Shown: positions 48,897 to 58,863 of the stretch, one piece after another
How positions within the stretch are numbered: the first letter of the stretch is position 1
Layout of the letters: every line of letters starts with the position of its first letter
From: DAORHV01 sp964448405
GTDB taxonomy: Bacteria > Patescibacteriota > Gracilibacteria > Peribacterales > Peribacteraceae
DNA: 64,000 bases
Direction: 5' to 3'
Assembly: GCA_964448405.1 (NCBI GenBank)
Contig: CAYUVW010000004.1
Span: forward strand, 7,920 to 71,919
Made by a program: the position numbers and the translations under genes
Notes under the pieces: generated by a model
What the model was told of the DNA's origin: nothing
The model's input: the letters and a program-made list of their open reading frames with translations, nothing else
The model's database searches: none

Positions 48897-49217
48897 CCCT
48901 TTTTGTCCGAGCGACAAAAAGGAACCAAAAAACGCGTGTGCGCTGAGCGCCCTCCAGCAGGCCCCCGCGCGCAGCGCACGCCACCCCTTTGGTGGCTTGA
49001 GCACTCGCCCAGAGCTTGCATGCCGTACTGGCCGCCCTGAAAGAATTCGTCGCGGTTCTTCGCAAAGCGGGGCCGCAAGCAAACGTGCCTGTTTGAGCCC
49101 GCGAGTGGGGACGAGCGGGCGAGTTCACGTTTGCAGTGCCCCGCTGAGCGAGCAAGAACCGCAGAATTCTTTCACCAGCGGCCGCTTTTTTCTCCACTTT
49201 TTTCTAAAAAAAGTGGA
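48897..49217. repeat. Multi-hairpin intergenic element
   Basis: The 438-nt stretch 48831-49268 has no gene. It holds a chain of hairpins. (1) CCTTTTTGTC/GACAAAAAGG, 48898-48922. (2) GTGCGCTG/CAGCGCAC, 48938-48979. (3) GCCACC/GGTGGC, 48980-48996. (4) A long rod, 49039-49173, built from perfect nested stems of 10, 9, 8, 9 and 6 bp. (5) TCCACTTTTTT/AAAAAAGTGGA, 49193-49217. Open frames through it are by-products of the symmetry. It could be a MITE/REP-type element or a structured RNA. Confidence 0.75.
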
Positions 49218-49268
49218 AGGAAGAGATTCAAAAAAACTCTTCATACAATCAAACCATGATTCGATAAT

Positions 49269-50204
49269 CTACGCGCGGTTTTTCAGCATCAGCGCCCGCG
49301 CCAACCGCACATGAAAGACCGCTGCAAACGCGACGCTGACCTCCAGTGTGAGCAACCACACAAGGAAACCGGCCTTGGGTACCACGGATGACAACACCTG
49401 CACCAAACCCGATGCCAACCAAATGACGATAATAAGAAACAGCGCCAATGTAATTCGCGAGCCAAGGATCGCCAAGATGAATCCTTTCGTCTTCGTGCGG
49501 CTAATGGAAGCACTTTTCAAGACTCCACTCTGACCGCCCAACAGCAATACCGGCGCAATCACGTACCGGGATGTCAATGCGACGGCCACAAGCAAGCCAA
49601 AGAAACACGTCGGCAAGAACGCGACCGGCGGCAGGGCAAAGGCCACCAGGAGAATCACAAGAATGGGGAGCCACGCAAACGACCGGAAGAAAATCCACGG
49701 CAACAAGAGCGACATGGCTACGATTTTCCCGGGCAACTGTCGGGCTGCGTCTTCCGGCCCACGTCCGTCTTGTACCGACAGCAACATGAAGAATACTGCC
49801 GACACCGCAAGGATTGCAGCGGCAATAAGCATGAGCGCAAAGACCAACGGCATGGAAGAGATGACGAAATACAGGCCCGCATTACTGGCGGTAGGCGTAA
49901 ATCCGTACTGCTCAGCCGAAACGCCGCTTGCCATACTCTGGCGGAGCGCCTCCAGAATCCGATCCACTTCATCGGCAGGTGCCCCTGTCTGCAGCAAGTC
50001 GACCAGCTGCGTTTCAAATTGCTCGCTGGTCAATCCTGTGCGCGAAAGAATGCCGGCAATGTTGGCATCGAGTTGTCGCGCAAAAAAAGCCTGGTTAACG
50101 GCCAAGAGCATGGTGAATGCAATCAGACCAATGCCGACGGACTTCCAGCGGACAAGCAAAAAACTCCAGGTTTCACTTAGCAATGCACCAGTGGACTGCA
50201 GCAT
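49269..50204 (-). CDS. Multi-helix membrane protein after rpoD, unknown
   Basis: A 311-residue membrane protein with about six helices (VGIGLIAFTMLLAVNQAFFA; LVFALMLIAAAILAVSAVFF; LPILVILLVAFALPPVAFLP; FFGLLVAVALTSRYVIAPVL; ITLALFLIIVIWLASGLVQV; a last one near the end). One polar extracellular or cytoplasmic loop lies at about 55-110. Basic C-terminus. It loosely resembles DUF975/GlpM-like membrane domains, but I do not claim a family. ATG 50204 lies 12 nt after the rpoD stop, so it is probably in the dnaG-rpoD transcript. Confidence 0.7.
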   Translation of the reverse strand: MLQSTGALLSETWSFLLVRWKSVGIGLIAFTMLLAVNQAFFARQLDANIAGILSRTGLTSEQFETQLVDLLQTGAPADEVDRILEALRQSMASGVSAEQYGFTPTASNAGLYFVISSMPLVFALMLIAAAILAVSAVFFMLLSVQDGRGPEDAARQLPGKIVAMSLLLPWIFFRSFAWLPILVILLVAFALPPVAFLPTCFFGLLVAVALTSRYVIAPVLLLGGQSGVLKSASISRTKTKGFILAILGSRITLALFLIIVIWLASGLVQVLSSVVPKAGFLVWLLTLEVSVAFAAVFHVRLARALMLKNRA

Positions 50205-50216
50205 ACGCGGCAAGGA

Positions 50217-51611
<1,395 letters not shown>

Positions 51612-51831
51612 AGATACGGGGTCAGAGGATAGAGGCAGACCTTGTCTGTTGCAAGCCGAGAAGTCCAGGTGAAGCGTCGCAAGGTTTCCGAGAGATACAG
51701 TACGTCGTCAGAAGACCACGCAATTGGCGGCATTACAGGCCACCATTCGTCTCTGAGAGCCACAGAACAATGGCCGGAAGACCTGCGAATAAGGTTGGCT
51801 ACGCAGCGTGATATCCGTATTCGAGTAATGA

Positions 51832-53592
51832 TCAGCCTGCCATTTTGGATAACTTCAACACCTGTTGGTACTTGGTCAGCAAGCGCACCTCTTCGTCGGC
51901 GCGGCCGGATTTGCGCGCTTCCTTCAATTCAAGAACGATTTCATTTTGCTTACGGATCATCAACTCACGATTGGTTGCGGTGCACAATTTTTTCATCTCA
52001 CGCACGGCGACCGTCTCTGCCCACAGAGCGAAGTTCTCTTCGCAGTACATGGTCAGCACGCCGACCTGCTCTTTCAAAGCGCCGTCTGCCTGAGCAGCAC
52101 TCAAAATATCCTCGATGGACACCTTGGCATCGGCAGTCGACAACGCGACTCTGATACGATTCCAATCTTCTTCGTCGGGCGGTATGAGCTCGGCAAGCAT
52201 GGGCCGCGTACGCGGGTACACAATCGCAAGACCGATGCACAGCTGAATGCGCGTGAACGGCGTCTGTTCGGCAATCGCAACGACTTCAGCTTTGCGACTG
52301 GGGGTTTCTGCACCCGCACGCCAAGCGCGGAAGTCGGCCTCTATTTCGGAAATGCGCATGCCGAAGGCCACGGTCATTTTCTCCAGATAGGAACGCAGCT
52401 CCACCGACGTCGGGACTGCGCCGAGCAATGGAAAGAGCGTTTCGGTAATCCGCAGTCGACCCTTGGGCTCCAAGATATCCGGCATGGTTCGCATTTGCTC
52501 AATCACGCCCTCCACATATTCGACCGCAGCGGTTGCAACGATCGTGGCGAAGAGTGCGGCATCTTTCTGGACAAGTTCGTCGGGATCCTTGGACGGTATG
52601 GCAACCGACTGCACGCGTGTGTGCGCCTTGCTCAGCAGTTGGAATGCGCGGTCGGCGGCCTGGCGTCCGGCCCGATCTTGATCCAAACACAGGATGACCG
52701 AATCGGCGTAGCGTTTCAGCAAACGCACGTGATCCTCGGTGAGCGCCGTTCCGCTGACGGCAACGACGTTTTTCACGCCAGCCTTGTGTGCAGCAACGAC
52801 ATCGAAGTAGCCCTCCACAAGCAGTACGCTGCGCGACTGTCGTATGGCATCGCGCGCTTGGAACAAGCCGTACAACACGGTGGATTTGTGATACAGCGGT
52901 CCATCGGGGCTGTTGACATACTTCGCATCGGCGTCACCCATGGTGCGCCCTCCGAAGCCGATGATATGGCCCTGCGCATCGCCGATGGGAAACATGATGC
53001 GGTGACGGAATCGGTCGTAAATGCGTTCCTCGGACAATTCTTTTTGAATGCCGAGTCCAGCACCGACGATTTCCGAACGACTGAAGCCCGCCTTCAGCAA
53101 ATGATCGTATGTCTCGGAAAAGGAATCCGGCGCGTAGCCGATACCGAATGTTTGCAGCAGTTCTTCGGTAACGCCACGCCTCTGCACGTACTCGAATGCA
53201 GCCGGTACAGCCCTCAGTTTCGCCTGATAAAACTCAGAGGCCTTCTGGAGGCAGTCCCTCATCCGCTCCTTTGCATCTTTCTCGATTCTTGGTGCGGTGT
53301 CTCGTGCTCTATCTTTGGGCAACTCGACGCCGGTCTTTTCGGCCAGCATACGAAGAGCGGTCGGAAAATCGACGCCTTCGATGCGCTGAGTAAATGAAAA
53401 AATGTCGCCGCCGCTCTGACAAGCAAAGCAGTACGCAATTCCCTTGTCCGGCGATACCAATAGGCTGGGCTTCTTGTCGTTATGGAACGGACACAAGCAG
53501 ACGTAATTGCGACCCTTTTTCTGTAACTGACAATACTGCGCGACGAGTTGTTCGATCGGGAGCCGTGCGCGGATGTCGTCTTTTGCGTCCAT
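51832..53592 (-). CDS. dnaG: DNA primase
   Basis: A 586-residue replication primase. The CHC2 zinc finger is CLCPFHNDKKPSLLV with CFACQSGGDIFSF. The RNA-polymerase core follows (EYVQRRGVTEELLQTFGIGY; FGGRTMGDADAKYVNSPDGP), then TOPRIM (VLLVEGYFDVVAAHKAG; VILCLDQDRAGRQAADRAF). The C-terminal helicase-binding region is divergent. A TATACT box ends 9 nt before the ATG at 53592, so the transcript should be leaderless. rpoD follows after about 220 nt that carry rpoD's own promoter and no gene. Confidence 0.96.
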   Translation of the reverse strand: MDAKDDIRARLPIEQLVAQYCQLQKKGRNYVCLCPFHNDKKPSLLVSPDKGIAYCFACQSGGDIFSFTQRIEGVDFPTALRMLAEKTGVELPKDRARDTAPRIEKDAKERMRDCLQKASEFYQAKLRAVPAAFEYVQRRGVTEELLQTFGIGYAPDSFSETYDHLLKAGFSRSEIVGAGLGIQKELSEERIYDRFRHRIMFPIGDAQGHIIGFGGRTMGDADAKYVNSPDGPLYHKSTVLYGLFQARDAIRQSRSVLLVEGYFDVVAAHKAGVKNVVAVSGTALTEDHVRLLKRYADSVILCLDQDRAGRQAADRAFQLLSKAHTRVQSVAIPSKDPDELVQKDAALFATIVATAAVEYVEGVIEQMRTMPDILEPKGRLRITETLFPLLGAVPTSVELRSYLEKMTVAFGMRISEIEADFRAWRAGAETPSRKAEVVAIAEQTPFTRIQLCIGLAIVYPRTRPMLAELIPPDEEDWNRIRVALSTADAKVSIEDILSAAQADGALKEQVGVLTMYCEENFALWAETVAVREMKKLCTATNRELMIRKQNEIVLELKEARKSGRADEEVRLLTKYQQVLKLSKMAG

Positions 53593-53601
53593 GGGAGCGT
53601 G

Positions 53602-53607
53602 AGTATA
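53602..53607 (-). promoter_or_regulatory. -10 box for dnaG
   Basis: Reverse-strand TATACT ends 9 nt before ATG 53592. Confidence 0.5.
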
Positions 53608-53687
53608 CAGGAGTCCGAAGAAACCGAAGAGTCCGAGACGTCCAGCGATCGATAGTTTCCGTTGTACTGTTTGGAATGCCTAGAACC

Positions 53688-55127
53688 CTAACTGAACATC
53701 CTCACAATCTCCCTCGGCAGTCGGTTGAGAATCCGTCCTTTCATAAGCATTCCCCTGCCCAGCAGTAAGGGCTTCCCGGCAGGGTGATCAATAGACAAAA
53801 GAAGGTCGCCATGACCGGGGTTGTCGTACGGAATATCTCGACCAGATAATGCATGCTTCCGCTGCTCTTCATCCAGATGCAAAATATGCTCGCGAGCCCT
53901 AGCTCCACGCAAAGTTGCCATCTCGTGTGACATGCGTGCCAGACCATGTTCTGTTTGCTTCCCGAACGGCAAGCCTGCCATGTACGCCATGGTTGGAATG
54001 GCGAAATCAGCCGCCTCTTGGGTAATGATGTGTAAGTTTTCCTTCTTACTGAAGAGAACCTCGTTTTCCTCTACAAATGGGGCTCCGTACCAATCCTGAT
54101 TCGCATCTATCCACTCCTTACGGCGTGCCTTCGGAAGAATATCCAGCTTGGGAAAGGGTCCCTCGATTCTTTCGGCATGACGTGTCGGTGCACGCTTCTC
54201 CAAGACTGCTGCAAAGAAGCCTTCCGTGTCGTAGGTTTGCGGCCACAAGCGGAATGCAGGGAATTGCTGTTTGGTCTGAATCCAATCCTGAACCCGCTTG
54301 GATTCCTCGAGTGCCTTGCTCAAGTCAAACCCAAGCCCAGGGGTTGGATCAATAATCGTTAATTGATCACTAAATTTATTCATGATTAAGCCCAAGACAG
54401 TCTCATTTTCTTCAGGTGTAAGTGTGCAAGTCGAGTACACGATTCTACCGCCGACTTTGGTGGCATGAATGGCGGATTCAAGTAGCTCCAACTGCAGGCG
54501 AGCCATCTTGCCGATGTTGTCATCGGAACAGTACATCAATGCATCGGAATCCTTTCGGGCGGTGCCCTGTGCAGTACATGGCGCATCGCACAATACGCGG
54601 TCGAAACGTTCCGTCATGCTTCGCGCGAACCACTGGCCGACCTTCTTGGTGACGACCACATTCATGACACCGCTGCGCTGGAGGTTGGAGGCCAATGCCC
54701 ACATGCGCTTCTCTTGAACGTCGTTTGCAATAATGACTCCTTTGTTCTGCAGCTTGGCGGCAATCTGGGTGGTTTTGCTGCCTGGCGCCGAACTCATATC
54801 CAAGATCGCCTCACCAGGCTGAGGGTCCAGCAATGCCACTGGCAACATACTGGCCGCCTCTTGCATGTAGGTGTGACCAAGAACGTGCAGAAGGTCCTTC
54901 CCAAGTGCCTCGTCACGGTTCTCGCGGTCCACATAGAACGCCTCGTTGCACCACGGTACCGGCGTGAGCTTCCATTGCTTGGTGTCTGCCCAAATTTTGA
55001 AGTCACCCACACTGGATTTCAACGTATTAACACGCTTTGATTTTCGCAAAGGCAAGTCACTCATTCGCTTGAGTTCGACCACGTCAGTGACCGGCGCGTA
55101 CCGGTCGAATGGATGTTGCTTGGACAC
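53688..55127 (-). CDS. NOL1/NOP2/Sun-family rRNA (cytosine-5) methyltransferase, RsmF-like
   Basis: A 479-residue RNA m5C methyltransferase. The N-terminal PRE region is FDRYAPVTDVVELKR with KRVNTLK. The SAM-binding motif I is ILDMSSAPGSKTTQIAAKL. The two catalytic cysteines sit in RVLCDAPCTAQGTARKD and RIVYSTCTLTPEENETV. A C-terminal extension (FPKLDILPKARRKEWIDANQ; GDLLLSIDHPAGKPLLLGRG) resembles the RsmF tail rather than RsmB. The start is uncertain. Homology begins before the ATG at 55064, so GTG 55127 (reading VSKQHPFDRY) is proposed; the frame is open further up. Target rRNA position unknown. Confidence 0.88.
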   Translation of the reverse strand: MSKQHPFDRYAPVTDVVELKRMSDLPLRKSKRVNTLKSSVGDFKIWADTKQWKLTPVPWCNEAFYVDRENRDEALGKDLLHVLGHTYMQEAASMLPVALLDPQPGEAILDMSSAPGSKTTQIAAKLQNKGVIIANDVQEKRMWALASNLQRSGVMNVVVTKKVGQWFARSMTERFDRVLCDAPCTAQGTARKDSDALMYCSDDNIGKMARLQLELLESAIHATKVGGRIVYSTCTLTPEENETVLGLIMNKFSDQLTIIDPTPGLGFDLSKALEESKRVQDWIQTKQQFPAFRLWPQTYDTEGFFAAVLEKRAPTRHAERIEGPFPKLDILPKARRKEWIDANQDWYGAPFVEENEVLFSKKENLHIITQEAADFAIPTMAYMAGLPFGKQTEHGLARMSHEMATLRGARAREHILHLDEEQRKHALSGRDIPYDNPGHGDLLLSIDHPAGKPLLLGRGMLMKGRILNRLPREIVRMFS

Positions 55128-55367
55128 GGGTGGAGCATGATTGAAGCGAGCAACAAAGGCAATACACTCGCAATCATCAGCTGAAACAGCGCTGGTGCAC
55201 GGGCGAGAAGATGCCTGCGGGTGCGAAGTATCTCTTCGGACTTCAATACCTGGATGCATGCAAAGGCAGGCACACTTGCGTGCCAGGGGTACGCCGCTTT
55301 GCAGTGACAGGTTGATGCGCTACCTTGTGGGGCCTCCCAATTCTCAAACGGAAACCCTCCACACCCC

Positions 55368-55751
55368 ATGAGCCACGAAACGCTGCAAAATGAAGACGAC
55401 GATACACCCCGCTATTCATCTATCGTGCAGATGAGCGTTGAGCACTGCCAGGACCTTGTTGTGGAGATGTCTCGGCGACTGCGCGTCTTCCTGGATGAAC
55501 ACAGACATGACGACCCATTGCTGGCCGAGGCCCATGAACTGATGACCGACCACGATGAAGCATTCGATCCACAGGCCTTTGAACGTGGTGAACGCGGCAG
55601 GGCATCGGTACTTTTCCTAAAACTGAGCGTATTGCTGGAACGTCATCCTGTTGCCGGAAAACTCATTGAGCGCCTGCTGGAGATGGAGCACCGTGCACGA
55701 GCACGGGCAATTGATCTTCTACGCCAATCAGAGAATCTCGGAAATAACTGA
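55368..55751 (+). CDS. Hypothetical acidic helical protein
   Basis: A 127-residue soluble protein, acidic and helical (VQMSVEHCQDLVVEMSRRLR; AEAHELMTDHDEAFDPQAFE; SVLFLKLSVLLERHPVAGKL). No known domain. The start is ATG 55368 (MSHETLQNED). It is divergent from the RsmF-like gene, across 240 nt (55128-55367) in which I see no other gene or strong structure. Confidence 0.6.
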   Translation: MSHETLQNEDDDTPRYSSIVQMSVEHCQDLVVEMSRRLRVFLDEHRHDDPLLAEAHELMTDHDEAFDPQAFERGERGRASVLFLKLSVLLERHPVAGKLIERLLEMEHRARARAIDLLRQSENLGNN

Positions 55752-55854
55752 TCAGCCCTACTATTAAACAAAAAGTATGATCTCTTTTTGTGTTCATGTA
55801 AGAAGATAATTTTTAGAGAAACTCCTCAGAAATAGCATTGTAAGTCGGCTATGG

Positions 55855-55860
55855 TACACT
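55855..55860 (+). promoter_or_regulatory. -10 box for the 55869 operon
   Basis: TACACT ends 8 nt before the ATG at 55869. Confidence 0.45.
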
Positions 55861-55868
55861 CGGCTACT

Positions 55869-56597
55869 ATGTCGATGACTGCCCGATTCGGCACATCTAT
55901 GAATGCAGCTGAAGAAATGCTGAGAACACTCGAAGGCTTTCAGCAATCCCCTGCCCGCTCCGCATTGCCGCCGCATGCACTGGCAATAGACTTTCCGCAA
56001 CGCAGTCCGCTTGGCGCTCGTGCCCTAAAACTTACAAGTGCAAAAAGCGCGGAAACCATAGGAATCATGGCCGAACCAGAAGCAGTGCTTTCAACGGTCC
56101 GCGACTTGCAAACGCGCGTACCCGAGAAACTGAACAATGTGGGAATCATCTTGGTCAACTACGTGCTCCACGATGTACCGGAGTCTGGGCGATCTGACTT
56201 TCTTCGCTCTCTTGCACGATCGTGTCCGAATGCAGTCACGATTCTTGCGGATTACACAATGCGTGATCTAGACCCAAACGATGCAGAGCAGTTATTTACG
56301 GCGGACTTAGAGCGCAATCGTTTGCGTGAAAAAACACGCCAGGTCTACTTAGATGAACACTTGCAATTCACCTATCTTGAATTGTACGAATTGATGCGTA
56401 CACAGTCGCCCTCGGTACGCGGACACAGACTGCCTGCCGGCAGGGCGTTGATTGCCGGCGCAACTACAACGTCCTTTTGGACACCGGACTTGGACCCAGA
56501 CTGGCATGACGAAACGAAAAATCTGACTGCAGACGTCGTAATGCCTTCGTACCCATATTCACGTGGACTAGAAGCTATACGCAGCATCACTACGTAA
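55869..56597 (+). CDS. Methyltransferase-fold-like protein A
   Basis: A 242-residue soluble protein. The second half has a Rossmann methyltransferase look: NNVGIILVNYVLHDVPESGR, then NAVTILADYTMRDLDPNDAE. This parallels the LVSIAFVLCSLERDKAV / FLIVDYMLKGREQ blocks of the next gene, so the two may be diverged paralogues. The motif I glycines are not apparent in the N-terminal half (IDFPQRSPLGARALKLTSAK), so SAM binding is doubtful. Its stop lies 1 nt before the next start, an operon. A leaderless start is indicated by TACACT; the in-frame ATG at 55851 precedes that box. Confidence 0.55.
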   Translation: MSMTARFGTSMNAAEEMLRTLEGFQQSPARSALPPHALAIDFPQRSPLGARALKLTSAKSAETIGIMAEPEAVLSTVRDLQTRVPEKLNNVGIILVNYVLHDVPESGRSDFLRSLARSCPNAVTILADYTMRDLDPNDAEQLFTADLERNRLREKTRQVYLDEHLQFTYLELYELMRTQSPSVRGHRLPAGRALIAGATTTSFWTPDLDPDWHDETKNLTADVVMPSYPYSRGLEAIRSITT

Positions 56598-56598
56598 T

Positions 56599-57285
56599 AT
56601 GACAAGAAACAAAACCGAAGGCATGTCTTCTGAAGGCCTAGACATGGAACAAGTCTACAGCCAAGGGCGGCATATGCAGGCGTTTCTTGCGATGCAACGT
56701 ATCTACAAAGCGCGAATCAAGCATATTCGATCGCAGGAAGGAAGCCTTCGTGCGCTGGACTTCGGCACCGGTCATGACAGTGTTTCTCGGGCATTGATCG
56801 AATCCGAGTTGCAGCCAGGTGACAGCTTGGCACTCTATGACCCCTCGGCAAACATAGCGCCGCCACTCAAACAAAGTCGTATCATTGGAAGAAATGAAGC
56901 ATTCGGCTACGTACCGGGTGGCATCAATCTTGTCAGTATTGCCTTCGTGCTGTGCTCTCTGGAACGCGATAAAGCTGTTCATACACTCTTACAACTGCGA
57001 GATGCCCACCCCGAAGCAGAATTTTTGATCGTCGACTACATGCTGAAGGGCCGTGAGCAACTTGCCGATTTGCTGAAATCCAATGCAGAGATGCTCTGGA
57101 GAAAAAGCGTTGGAAATGCAGAGTTTGTCCGTACTCGAACACGCTTCGATGTCGATGCACTGTGCGACGTATTGGCAGAATCCGGTATGCCATGCACGCG
57201 TTCCGAAGTGCGGCCATTGGATGACTATGGCATGCGCGCAAGTGTCGTCGTGCGGCCTGCACAAGAGTTTTTCGTAGCGTATTAA
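56599..57285 (+). CDS. SAM-dependent methyltransferase-like protein B
   Basis: A 228-residue protein. Motif I reads LRALDFGTGHDSVSRAL, acidic motif II is DSLALYDPSANIAPPL, the motif IV region is INLVSIAFVLCSLERDKAVH and the post-motif strand is AEFLIVDYMLKGREQLADLL. This fits a class I methyltransferase; the substrate is unknown. It starts 1 nt after the previous stop and is followed by pepD. The shared -DY-M- strand with protein A suggests a duplicated pair that could form a heterodimer. Confidence 0.65.
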   Translation: MTRNKTEGMSSEGLDMEQVYSQGRHMQAFLAMQRIYKARIKHIRSQEGSLRALDFGTGHDSVSRALIESELQPGDSLALYDPSANIAPPLKQSRIIGRNEAFGYVPGGINLVSIAFVLCSLERDKAVHTLLQLRDAHPEAEFLIVDYMLKGREQLADLLKSNAEMLWRKSVGNAEFVRTRTRFDVDALCDVLAESGMPCTRSEVRPLDDYGMRASVVVRPAQEFFVAY

Positions 57286-57345
57286 CACGCTTGGATGAAT
57301 AGCGAATTTGACAATGCGAACCGTATCTTTATTGTGCGTAGTTAT

Positions 57346-58863
57346 ATGCACACTCCCGACCTACGCACCTTCGTTCCCGAAGAACATTCTCCTGCACGAC
57401 TATGGAAAGCATTCCAGGAACTTAGCGACATTCCGCGGCTGTCGGGCAAAGAAGCCGGCGTGAGGGCATACCTGACGAAGTGGGCCGCACGTTTCCCCAA
57501 TGCGCGTGTAACCGCTGACTATTATGGGAATCTGTCCGTGCATCTTCCGGGAAAAGGCGCTCGAAGCAGCGCCCCGGGATTTCTACTGCAATCGCACATG
57601 GACATGGTGGGCATTAAGGATGCCGACAAAAAACATGACTTTCTGCGCGACGGAATAACGCTCATGACCGATGGCGAGCATGTTCGCGCAGACCGCACCA
57701 CTCTGGGGGCGGACAACGGCCTCGGCGTGGCCGGCAGCATGGCCTTTGCAGAGGAGCTCGAAGAGCTTGGCGACCACGGCCCAATTACCATGCTGTTCAC
57801 TGCGCGCGAAGAAACCGACAACCAGCCGGCACTCTCCTTCGACCCGAAAGACCATGGCATCGACAAAGCGATCCCCTACCTTGTCAGTCTCGACGGAAAC
57901 ACCGAGGGGCATGTGGGAATCTACTGTGCCGGGTATCAGGACATCCGCGCGTCTACGACCTTGTACGAAGACGAAGATTTTTCGTATGAGGGAGGACAGC
58001 GGTACCGACTGGATGTCGGCGGACACCCCGGCGGACACTCGGGCCTGACGGCGCACCTGCGTCCGCCCAGCGCCACGCGGACGTTATTCAAAGGAGTATT
58101 GCCGCTCTTGCCTCCGGGCTCCCGACTACTGAACGACATGGGTGGCGGCGAAGGGAAATCCTCGTGGCCGAAGGCCGCATACGCCACGGCCTGGATTCCA
58201 AATACAACCGATGACAGCTGGCGCCGTTCAGTCGCCGCATATCTGCGCGAAGGCGTGGGCGTGGCGGAAGACGCACTGACGATGCATCCGGTCGCGCGGC
58301 AGGCGGCGCTGCGCAAGAGCGTGCACGACGACCTGATGCGCATGTTTGAAAACATGCCTGATGGCGCGGCGGAAATCGCACCGCACGGCATGCAAGCCTC
58401 GCTTTCCAGCAACCTGGGCACAATGGAAATCGTATCGATGGGCGATGGTCCGGCTTCGCTGGAAATGGCCATTTACGTGCGAGGCGACCTGGAGGAAGCA
58501 TTGACCGAATACGGCATGACCATACGGCGAATCTTACGAGCGACGAACATGCACATAGAAGCAGGTCCGGTGGTGCCGGGCTGCTTTACCCCTCCGGATG
58601 CGCCGCTCATCCAGGCGGCACTGGCCGCTACAACGGAAACAAGCGGCGGCGCGGCTCCGGTCGGCGGACACTGCTTCGTCGAAATCGGGGCGATCCGGAA
58701 CAAGCTTGCCAACGGCTACCCCGAACTGGTCCCGCAAGCGACCGTACTTCCTGTCGCAACCATCATCGACGAGCATTCCACCCGCGAGCGCGCACTCATC
58801 GCCTCTGCTTCTCGCCTCCTGAAAGCATTGCGAGGAACCTACGACCGTCTGACGACGGCTTAA
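57346..58863 (+). CDS. pepD: M20C family dipeptidase (PepD-like)
   Basis: A 505-residue cytosolic nonspecific dipeptidase. Metal and catalytic motifs in order: LLQSHMDMVGIKD (His and Asp), TTLGADNGLGVAGSM (bridging Asp), FTAREETDNQPA (general base Glu), YLVSLDGNTEGHVGI (usually D-SEEEG; here DGNTEG) and DVGGHPGGHSGLTAHL. The last metal His lies in DEHSTRERA. It recycles peptides from protein turnover or uptake. ATG 57346 (MHTPDLRTFV) fits the family; the in-frame ATG at 57295 would add 17 residues. Its last codons overlap the convergent leuS end by 4 nt, with no terminator between. Confidence 0.9.
   Translation: MHTPDLRTFVPEEHSPARLWKAFQELSDIPRLSGKEAGVRAYLTKWAARFPNARVTADYYGNLSVHLPGKGARSSAPGFLLQSHMDMVGIKDADKKHDFLRDGITLMTDGEHVRADRTTLGADNGLGVAGSMAFAEELEELGDHGPITMLFTAREETDNQPALSFDPKDHGIDKAIPYLVSLDGNTEGHVGIYCAGYQDIRASTTLYEDEDFSYEGGQRYRLDVGGHPGGHSGLTAHLRPPSATRTLFKGVLPLLPPGSRLLNDMGGGEGKSSWPKAAYATAWIPNTTDDSWRRSVAAYLREGVGVAEDALTMHPVARQAALRKSVHDDLMRMFENMPDGAAEIAPHGMQASLSSNLGTMEIVSMGDGPASLEMAIYVRGDLEEALTEYGMTIRRILRATNMHIEAGPVVPGCFTPPDAPLIQAALAATTETSGGAAPVGGHCFVEIGAIRNKLANGYPELVPQATVLPVATIIDEHSTRERALIASASRLLKALRGTYDRLTTA

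Noticed and set aside
48843..49082. N-terminal extension of the UvrD-nuclease up to 49082
   Set aside because: It translates the multi-hairpin element, and the extended -10 box lies just before ATG 48830.
51865..53397. 510-codon open frame antisense to dnaG
   Set aside because: dnaG on the reverse strand has its zinc finger and TOPRIM motifs; the antisense frame shows none.
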